A DNA stretch of 64,000 nucleotides from contig CM020618.1 in the NCBI GenBank assembly GCA_009829735.1, forward strand, positions 25,889,122 to 25,953,121. The letters run 5' to 3'. This DNA comes from Pyropia yezoensis (taxonomy: Eukaryota; Rhodophyta; Bangiophyceae; Bangiales; Bangiaceae). Under the pieces are notes generated by a model. The model was given only the letters and a program-made list of their open reading frames with translations, did not search any database and was not told the origin of the DNA. Both the position numbers and the translations under genes were made by a program. Every line of letters starts with the position of its first letter. The stretch's first letter is position 1. This document shows, piece after piece, positions 55,861 through 64,000 of this stretch.

Positions 55861-58800
55861 CTGATGTGCTCCAACACTGACTCCGCCTTCCAGGTCATCT
55901 CATGAACAGTTGTCGTTGCAGGGGCGGCCGCCAGCACCGCGAAGACCGCCGCGGACCCACTCGACGGAGCCACAGAGAGAGAGCGGAGAGGGGCGGGTGG
56001 GGGCCCGTGGTACTCGAGGGCGGGACAAGGGGGAGGTCGGTGGCCCCACTCGGCAAAGAGACGTTCGACTGAGACTGCTGAGTCGCGGGTGGGCCCCCCC
56101 TTACGACGGAGGCGGGTGGGGGAACAAGGTAGGGCTCAGATGGGAATAAGAAGGTGGCGTTGAGTGGTGCGCACAGGAGTTGAGTCGCATTGCAATCGGG
56201 ACTGAGTCACAAGTGCTTACGTCTTGTACAATGCGTTGGGGTTCAGTTTATTTCGTGTAGGGTTCAGTTGCAGCGGTCGGGTTCAGTTGCCGGCTGTTAT
56301 CACAACTCTGGAGCCCTGAGAGGCCGGCCGCCAGACGGGGCGAGGAACCAGCAGCCTGGCTGCGGCGCGCAACCTCAGGTGGTGCCTGTAGCATCCCTGG
56401 TCGCGACTTGGCGCCGACCCGGAACTGCGACCAGAGGGCACCAGGTGCCAGAACACGCCCGCCGTGTGGTGACGGTTGGCGGCCGTGGCCCGTGCCCGGC
56501 ACTGGGATGCGGTGGACTACGCTACCTACACGTGAGAGAGGGATTTCTGATGGGTTTTTGCATATTTGTGAGGGACTTGATTTGAGAGAATTTGAGTGTG
56601 AGATTAGTGAGTGGGAATAGAATTAGTAGTGATAGTGGCCCCCAACCTGACGAGGTTAGACTCGGGTCGGGGCCACTCGGGGGTATGGGGGGGCTACCTG
56701 GCAAACGTGCCGAGGCTCCCCCAGATGCACTTTAAGAGGGACAGCGAGGCGCCCTTGGCCCGCGCCCTCAGGAAAAAGACAACTGCGCGTTTGCTTTCCT
56801 CTTCCCCGTGTGCACTACCGTGTGTATGTGTTTGCTCTGCGAGCAGGCACGTGAGGCAACAGGCATACCACTCTCGTAGTTCCCCTTTCTGTGTTACCTG
56901 TCCCTTTCCTCCGAGGGATATTGACACGTGTCTGAGAGGATCGAGTTTTATACCACAGTGCCAAAAGCAGTGCGCCCATGTCGCATCCTCACTCGGACCT
57001 CATCCGCCAGCACGTTGCTCTCGCCTGCTGGGGCTCGCCTTCGTGCTCTCTTTCTTTCCAACCCTTCTTCAAGAGTTCCCGCTTGTTCCGGACCCCTGCT
57101 GCCTGTCGCGCCTCCTCTGGTTCCCCTGCCCCCTCTTTTTCATGTACCTCCGCAGCTTCCTGAGCCCTCGCTGTTGCCTGTGGTCTTGATCCAACTTTTT
57201 CTCCACCATGCCTCCACAACTCCAGGAACCATGGCTCCACATTTCCTTGTCGTGCACCGTGTCTGGGCTACTTCCTTCGTTCCTGCACCCCCGTCAATCT
57301 CGACGGAAAGCTACGATGGCGGCGGTGGTGACGGTGCGGGATCGCTCCTCAGGCCCCTCTCGTACGACTGTCGCGGCGGCAGCAGCGCTGGCGGTGAGGC
57401 GCCCGTGGCGGCGGTTGCCAGGGAGGTCGTGCGACTGCCAACCCCATTACATTCGCGTGCGGGGGGAGCGGGGATCGCCCACGGCCGCAACCTCGGCGCT
57501 CGATGCTGCACAGTGCTCGGCCACAGCGCAAAGGAGCTCCGGCGGTGGAGTATCTCTGTTTTGAGTGCACGGGGGGGGGGGGGGGAGGACCGCTCGTCCT
57601 GTCCTGCCCCACGCGATTTTGGCGACACCACGCATGCACGTTGTCGCATTGGCGGCTGCCGCTCGCAGCAGATGCAGGCCATGCTCGGATTGCACCGCGC
57701 GCAGCGCACCACCTGTGCAACCATCCCCCCCCCCCATTTATCCTATATAGGGGTCGGGGACGCAAGGGAGTGGAGGTGGGAAAGCAAGTCGGGAGGAGCA
57801 TGGCAGGACTGTGGCGGTTAAAAAAAAAAAACGGTCTGCCCACCCCGCCCCATCCCCCCTGCTCGCGTCGCACAGTTGGTCCTCTAGCCCAACCCTCCAC
57901 CCCCCCTCCACCCTGCCATCCCCTCAAAAAATGGGGGGCAAAGAGCAAAACGATTGCCAATCCCGCCCTCTCCCCCCTCCCCCTCACCTCCTTCCCGCGA
58001 CGCGAAAAGGGGCGGCGGCGGTCGGTGGAGCAGCGGTGGTCGCCGTGGGACGGGGTAGCGACCGGGGTTGATGGCGGCAGGAGGAGGCGGGTGGGCGTTG
58101 CAAACAGTAGCCGGGTGTGGGGGAGAGCGTTGAGTGGGAAGCGCCTGTGGCGTTGACGCGACACTCCGGCTCAGGCTGCGAACACGTGGTTGATCCAGGT
58201 TCAAACTGGAAGGGTTGCGCGCTCGAAAAGTTCCCAGAAGGTACTAGAGAGTGGTGCTTAACTCTTGACGCAAAAGTGCCACAAAATGTGGCGCCACATG
58301 GCTTTGGCCGATGGCATCGTCGGCAGCCGCGCCCACCTGTATCTTGATGACATCTGATTGTACTCGTCACATCTCCACGTTCAGCACACCATTAGGACTG
58401 CTGTAGGGATTGTTGAAAACGTACCCAACTGCATCTCGGCTGCATCTTTTGGACTCTACATGTCATTTCCATGCTCAGGCGTCGTTGCCTACGACCGTTC
58501 TGTTTCAAGTCTGGGAGCCTGAGGACTTTGCCAAAGAGATTGTCTTAAAGCTGTCCAGAATGACAGTCAACGCAGGCAAATGCGGGCGACCATCCGGCCA
58601 TCCGTATCAATGCTCCGTGGGGTAGTTCTCGATCTGGTTAGGACAGCATTTCAACTTCATCTCAAGCGTGAGGGTGGGGCCTCAGTCCACCTCAGTGCCC
58701 CCAGTGGCCCAAATATGCCCTGCCTTGCCTGGTAAGAAGCGACAGGGACGCTTATTGACTCCGTGCTGGGGGGCTACAGAGAGAAACTGAAGCCTGTGAA

Positions 58801-59286
58801 GGGCTGATAGCAGATGGTTTCTTGGATTCTGTGCTCTATCATGAGCACTAGGTAGGTGCTGCGCCTGGGAGCAACGAGAGAGAGCCACATGCCTGCACTA
58901 AAATCTACGAAGCGCATGAAGCGACGGCGATTCTCGTTCGGCGTGCTCTCACGGCCAAGGCACAGCCCGAAATGACTTGGCCTGTGCGCCTGTGTCATGG
59001 GACAGGCCACAGAGGCCTCTCAGACCACGTTTGTCAAAACAACGACAATGATTATAGTACTGATTTTTTCTACGAAGCGTCAAAATCAAGGCGGACGTGG
59101 TGTCTCGCACTCCTGTATCGCTCTTATTTCTCCCCTCTCTCCCTCTCTTCTCTCTCGGTCCAGACGGTCAAACGGCGTTCAATGGCTTGCCATGCGTGAC
59201 ACGTCATTCAATGGCAGCACAATAAGTCAGATGCAACAAGATACTTGTGTGCACACCATCATGCAGCCGCGTGGCTCTCTCGTGCC
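55861..59286. other. lower-GC intergenic region without recognised genes
   Basis: No ORF here has recognisable content on either strand. Points of note are three spaced GGGTTCAGTT repeats (56239-56288), an AT-rich zone at about 56540-56640, a CT-rich zone with an ATG cluster (56980-57330), an A-run at 57821-57830, and ordinary-composition sequence from 58190 on. Composition differs from the GC-repeat-rich gene region to the left, which fits a region built from old mobile DNA. Confidence 0.45.
56239..56288 (+). repeat. three spaced GGGTTCAGTT repeats
   Basis: Exact copies of GGGTTCAGTT start at 56239, 56260 and 56279, spaced 21 and 19 bases, about two helical turns apart. No gene is adjacent. 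They could be protein-binding sites or part of a mobile-element end. Confidence 0.7.
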
Positions 59287-62200
59287 TCACACAAAGTTAT
59301 TGGTAAAGAAGCGGTGGTCGCGCCAGTCACATGCATCAGAAGCAAAGCTCTTTGGGAAGCGACACACCCCAACACGATCCACCCACTCCTCCCAGTCGTG
59401 CTCCACGCAGAGAGCGTCAATGATCTCGTGCGAAGAAATGGCCGCAAGGGTGGGGCGTATCTTACCCTCCCGAACCAGGTGGCACCACTGAAGCCTCTCG
59501 CACCCGTATGCCGTGAAAGGACACTCAGGCACGGAGCTTGCGGTCTCAGCACAGTGCACCACGACCGTCCGACTGAGCGTGCCGTTGTGGGCCGCAATAA
59601 TCGCGCGTGCCTGCCCCACTCCGACCGTCCCGTCTTCTGCTCGGTAGCGAACCCAGTCATACCAAGGGCGTCCCTTCAGGTCCGGGGTGGCCCAGACCAT
59701 GGTGCGATCGCCGCGCGCCCGACGGATATCAGCGTCTGGCAACAACGTCCCGGACTGCGTCGTGATGAAGTCAGACGAAGCGCACTGCAGGGCCTCGTCC
59801 AATGTCACCAAGCCAGACGCAGCTGCGAAGTCGGAGACGGAGCTGGGCGCCCCACGGGCACGCATACGACTCAATTTGGACGCCTTCTTGGAAGTCGCTT
59901 TTGATGTCTGCCGCTGTCGTGAGAGTCGTACGACGCTCTGGATCTGCTCCGTGAGCACCATCTGCAATGCCGCGTTATCACGACTCTTGTTCGTGAGTGT
60001 AAAAGCCAGCTTGACAAATTTGTGCAGGGCCTCGTTCACGCCCGTGTTGCCGTCTTGGAGGTTGCCTCGAAGGAAGAACTCGTCCAGTAGATGCGACACT
60101 GCGCGATGCAGCTTGGTTGTGTGCGAGGGCCCAAAGAGGGGCTGGTAGTCGTTCTCAATCCAACGACTCATACGACGACATACCGACTTGGCTTCCGCCC
60201 AGGTCTTCGGCCGCACATCAAAGGCGCTCTTCAATATCGCGGCGAGCTCGCAGAGCCCCCACGTCAGGAGACGATGATGCTGCCCTCCTGCTCCAGACCG
60301 CCCGAACAAGCCCGCAGCTGCGAAAGGCAAGAAGTGAACCGCCTCACGGTGCTCCTTACCCTTCAAGGTAGCCTGTTTCTCTCCACTCTTGATGAAGTAC
60401 CTGAGGTGCATTTGTAGAGAATCAAGTGCAAGAACCAGCCAGGGCGGTGACTAGAGATCAAATGAAACAGTCAGATATAGTGCATGCATCTCCAATGGAA
60501 TGTAGCAACATCAAGATACAATCAGATCTCACGCAGCAGCGTCACAAGGATGAAGCTCTCACGACAAGCAACTCTTACCCCGGGAAGATGGATGGGACAC
60601 GGTGCGTGCGACTCGCGAACAAGAACCGCTTGTTAGCGATACGCACAGTCTCACCCGCTGTGCCGTGCAAAAGCTTCTTCGAACCGGCCAGCTCATGGGC
60701 AAAGGAATGTACACCTGTTGTCAGCGTTCTACAGATGCCGAGGTCCATGACCTGCCAATGGCAAAGGAAGGAGAAAGTGGGGGACAGAGCATAAACGAAC
60801 GCAAGCAGAGGATTGTGCGAGTCAGTACGTGTTACGGAGAAAGAGTGACGTGCCACCAGCCCTCTTGCAGGAGAGAAATGTAGAGATGATACAATACAGA
60901 TGCGTGACAATGACATGTACGGCAGCGTCATGCAAGCAGCATCTGGCAATCACCAAGGAAACACAGGAGTATGGAGCGTACGTGTAGTCGGTCAAACCCG
61001 AAGATCTGGTACAGCAGCAGCGGACCAGAGCCGAGTCCAGCCCAGGCGGCCAGTGCAGGTACAACGCAGTGGATGCTGTTGGCGGTCTCAATCGCATTGA
61101 TAATGACACCATTGCCCCTTATTCCCCGCATGAGCGCTCCCTTGAGCTGCAGCTTGACAATCTTGAGCACGTTCCGCTTCTTTGGAGAATTCTTCCTGGA
61201 AGGCCGCACCCCGCTCGACGTGGAGCGTGCCATACATGGCGTGCAGTCGTACGCGCTGCCGTGACGCTTGAGGCACAAGACGTCCCGCTCTTCTGGCTGG
61301 TCCGACACGTAGAGTATGAGTCTCGGAATGATCTTCACCACGGCACCGTCCGGCAATGTCATCTCGGCACCGAAATGACTGGCGAGGATGGTATCTCGAA
61401 AGACCAGCGCGATGGTGCGTTGGAGGATCTCCGCCCGAGCCTCTGCAGCCTTTGACAAAGACATTGCCTCGTACCGCGACCGTACTTGGGGCATGTATGC
61501 CACGACGACCCATTCTGGTTCCTTGGTCACGATGTTCATCACTCTCATACGCAGCGGATACGCAGACACACCTGCAAGAAGTGCAATGGGCCGACACAGC
61601 GATGGCCAAATCAACAGTTCGCACGCTCCGTCAGTACAAGTTACGACGAGACGTATGGAGAAGCACAAGCTGTGCTGATGACAGCAAATGAGGTCATGAT
61701 GCGGTCAGTAGTGACACGCAGTGTGGTAGTACGAAAATCAATCCCAGTGAGAAAACGTACCACCAGAAGAGGTTACAACCGTCCCATCTGAGTACAGCGC
61801 CAGTGCAAGCATCTGTGCGCACAGCCCAAACACGCGCTTGACGTCCGCCCGCTGAGCTCCGTAGGCATGGCCGTCAAAGAAGTCACGCAGTACGTCTCCG
61901 TCTTGCATCACCGGGGAGGCTGGAACAATGTCTCCAGTGGCAACAGATGGCGTGCAATGCGCACATGCGGACGTGGGCGTCGTAGTCCCGGGATCGACGT
62001 CTTGCGAGCTTCTTCCGACTGCATCTGGTCCGTTCTGGGATCCGTCTTGACTGTAATGGACGCCAGCCGCACAAGCACAATCCTCCGAGCCCCGCTCCCA
62101 CCTGACGGTTGCGGCCGCCGTAAGACATTCTTGCACGACCTTCAGACCCTTGCGAAGGAGGATACGATGGGAACCCACCTTCGTCGTCACGACGGCCTCC

Positions 62201-63015
62201 ATCCACCCCAGCTTCCGCAGCATGCGCCTCTTCTCGTTCCGCACTGCATTCTTGAGCGACGATGGCGTGGGGAACGCGACCTTGAACGGCAATGTCGTTG
62301 AGCCAGTCGCCCGCTCCACCGACAAGCACATCTGATGAGCTGCGGCAATGCGCGTCTCAGACATGGTACAAGCGTTGGCAAACACGTCGCGCAGCGATGG
62401 GGTGACGAAAGCAAATGTGTCCGTCGGAGCGTTGTCCTCGTACACAGCACGACAGCGCTCCTCATCACCAACCTCATCGAGGTAGTCCAACACCTTCGCG
62501 CAGAGCGTTTCACCGAGGTCCCCCTCACAGACGACGGGAGAGGCGTGATCCGCAAAAGCAGCACCGTGCAAATCATTAGCGGCACGCATCTCTGCTGATC
62601 TGACCACATCTGGATGTTCCCCGCTCACACAATCATCAGAGCTGGAGTCACTCGGCGCCGACGCGTCACTGTCGTATGCCGAGGAGCTTTCTCCTTGCGA
62701 GTCCCAGTCGTTCTCTCCCGCACCATCTCCACCGTCACCCCTCTCCTCAGCATCCCCGAAATCCTCCTCCTCTTCGGAATCATCTCCCCCGCCCCCACCC
62801 ACCAAATCATGATCGATATCCTCCTCCTCGCCAGTCCCATCTCCACCACCGGCCACCCCATCATCCTCTTCTGAGCTCCCCATGGCCAAGCTCCTCGCAG
62901 TCCCAGCTTCTGCAGCATCATCTGCAAGCCTGTGCCGCTTGCGCAGGTGACGGCCAAGGTGGCAGGGACTAAGAAGACGACCGTCATCACAACCGTCTAC
63001 GGTACACCGCTTCAT
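59287..63015 (-). mobile_element. intact DDE transposase gene, Plavaka-like, four exons
   Basis: Exons on the minus strand are 63015-61761, 61571-60982, 60751-60579 and 60400-59287, giving 1043 residues. Donors are GTACGT, GTACGC and GTAAGA; phases 1, 0 and 2 all match, and no stop or frameshift interrupts the joined protein. The N-terminus has a C2H2-type zinc finger (CTVDGC with the following HLGRHLRKRH, residues about 4-28), then a Glu/Asp/Gly/Ser-rich linker (about 45-130). The catalytic core starts with ALYSDGTVVTSSGG (Asp about 410), then SAYPLRMRVMNI and PEWVVVAYMPQV. VMDLGICRTLTTGVHSFAHE (Asp about 618) and GNTGVNEALHK (Glu about 796) supply the other candidate catalytic acids. SDxT followed by a 'price-list' of YPL..NI and a D-x-G-x-x...H block is typical of Plavaka/KDZ-type transposases. 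Assignment to that family is from pattern only. Tandem repeats lie just upstream (63093-63271). Confidence 0.72.
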
Positions 63016-63092
63016 ACCAGGAACGCGATCAGCCCCCCCCCCCCCCCGTCCCCCCCCTCTTCCCCATGTGGCGTCGGGCTCACGCCAGTAAA

Positions 63093-63271
63093 GCGGGGAA
63101 GACGAGGATGCGTCGCGTCACACGCCTGGAATGCGGGGAAGACGAGGCTGCGTCGCCCATGGGGTAGAGATGCCGGTAGGTGCGTCGCCCATGCGGCAGA
63201 CGTGGAAGAGCCCAGGCGAAGTCACGCGCGTCGCCCGTCAGGCAGACGTGGATGAGCGCCGGCGAAGTCAC
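63093..63271 (+). repeat. two pairs of tandem repeats upstream of the transposase
   Basis: A 24-base unit GCGGGGAAGACGAGG-TGCGTCGC (one variable base) occurs at 63093-63116 and 63133-63156. A 31-base unit starting GGCAGACGTGGA and ending GGCGAAGTCAC occurs at 63195-63225 and 63241-63271. The first two share the TGCGTCGCCCAT flank seen again at 63181. Repeats within about 260 bases upstream of a transposase start are typical binding sites for the element's own transposase or its promoter. Confidence 0.75.
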
Positions 63272-63718
63272 CATCGCAAGGGACTCTCGGGATTGATAAT
63301 GCGCGCCCCACCGACACCACCCACTCAGTACATATATTCGATTTCCAGCATACAGGGCTTAACAAATAAATGGATTCACTCGTCCACCTGCACTGCGGAA
63401 CGCTTCAGCGCATTGGCAGTGCTCCAGAGTTTTCGGGCAAACGCGATCACCCAAATGTTCATGGGCTGTCTTGAAAACTAGCGTGTGTGCCATGCGATTG
63501 GGCTGTGGCGTGGACCACAGAGCATAAACCACGAATCTGTGCGTGAAGGTGCGATTTAGAGATGTTTTTCAGAAGTACGGCGTACAACTGTCGGAACGAA
63601 AAACAAAAATGCAATGTGGCATGATGACGGAATTTTGTAGTTCTGAAAATTGTCTCACAAGTTTCTGTCTTAAACTACAGTACGGCTGGTGTATGTTGGA
63701 TAAGATATGAGGGAAGGT

Positions 63719-63719
<1 letters not shown>

Positions 63720-63749
<30 letters not shown>
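63720..63749 (+). repeat. 30-base poly-G tract
   Basis: An uninterrupted run of 30 G lies in non-coding DNA near the window end. Its exact length is unlikely to be reliable. Confidence 0.9.
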
Positions 63750-63750
<1 letters not shown>

Positions 63751-64000
63751 GGGAGGAGGAGGAGGGAGGAAGGCCGGGTCGGGTGGTGGAGTTCGCCACG
63801 AGGAGCAGGTGGGTGGGATGGATGCGGGGACGGTGAGCCCGGCCGGCGCAGGTCCCGGCTGTGGTGGCACGGCGGGGACGGTTGTGGCGGCGGCGGTCAT
63901 CACGGCCAGCTTGGCATGCTGGCGCCCCGGCATCCACTGTTGTCTTTGTCGCCGTCAACAATTGGGCTCGTGTACGGTGCTTTCAATTGGTGCTGGCGTC

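Larger units (their letters stand above)
63016..64000. other. upstream flank of the transposase gene
   Basis: It contains tandem repeats (63093-63271), an AT-rich part (63325-63370 and 63590-63710) and a 30-base G run (63720-63749). No terminal inverted repeat of the element could be matched by eye. No other gene is supported up to the window edge. Confidence 0.5.

Noticed and set aside
63093-63271. Repeat pairs considered as a CRISPR-like array
   Set aside because: Only two copies of each of two different units, in a eukaryotic context; they fit transposon subterminal repeats better.

Overview
This window looks like nuclear DNA from a photosynthetic eukaryote, most likely a bangiophycean red alga of the Porphyra/Pyropia group. 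The evidence is the very high GC content, the extreme Ala/Gly/Pro-coding trinucleotide and poly-G/poly-C tracts, the short and sparse introns, and the mix of plastid genes (one-helix LHC-like protein, a CSK-type sensor kinase, a CCB4-like cytochrome b6f assembly factor) with eukaryotic housekeeping genes (NOP58, AP-3 sigma, a B-type CDK, an ABCD transporter, an Rxt3/HDC1 protein). The assignment is inference; no organelle, rRNA or tRNA sequence is present to settle it.

Layout. 0.3-2.7 kb: a signal-anchored protein of unknown function with one intron (+). 2.7-7.8 kb: low-complexity intergenic DNA holding a 37-bp foldback. 7.8-10.2 kb: copine-like double-C2 protein (+). 11-13.4 kb: a divergent pair, an Mpo1/DUF962 protein (-) and a TLC-domain protein (+), both membrane-lipid families. 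15.3-19.9 kb: Rxt3/HDC1-like histone-deacetylase-complex protein (+). 20.8-21.2 kb: one-helix chlorophyll-binding-type protein (+). 21.9-23.9 kb: four-exon SAM methyltransferase (-). 25.0-26.2 kb: secreted Cys-rich protein (-). 30.7-33.8 kb: a huge Ala-rich coiled-coil ORF (+). 34.1-35.8 kb: NOP58 (-). 37.0-39.9 kb: peroxisomal ABCD half-transporter (+). 40.3-41.7 kb: membrane thioredoxin/PDI-like protein (-). 43.8-45.1 kb: AP-3 sigma (+). 45.5-47.9 kb: CSK-like kinase (-). 50.3-51.5 kb: CCB4-like (+). 52.6-53.8 kb: B-type CDK (-). From about 55 kb to the end GC falls and mobile DNA dominates: a broken piggyBac-like transposase and an apparently intact four-exon DDE (Plavaka-like) transposase.

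Genes are monocistronic with their own UTRs, as expected for a eukaryote. Twelve introns could be placed by matching splice phase to protein continuity; seven of them start with GTACGT or a one-base variant of it. Several conserved proteins change frame inside long G or C runs. In four of five cases restoring one missing base would repair the frame, which points to under-called homopolymers rather than pseudogenes. The most interesting elements are the intact transposase with its tandem repeats, the CSK-like kinase that keeps its histidine, the divergent Mpo1/TLC pair, and UGUAHAUA motifs shortly after the stop codons of three unrelated genes.
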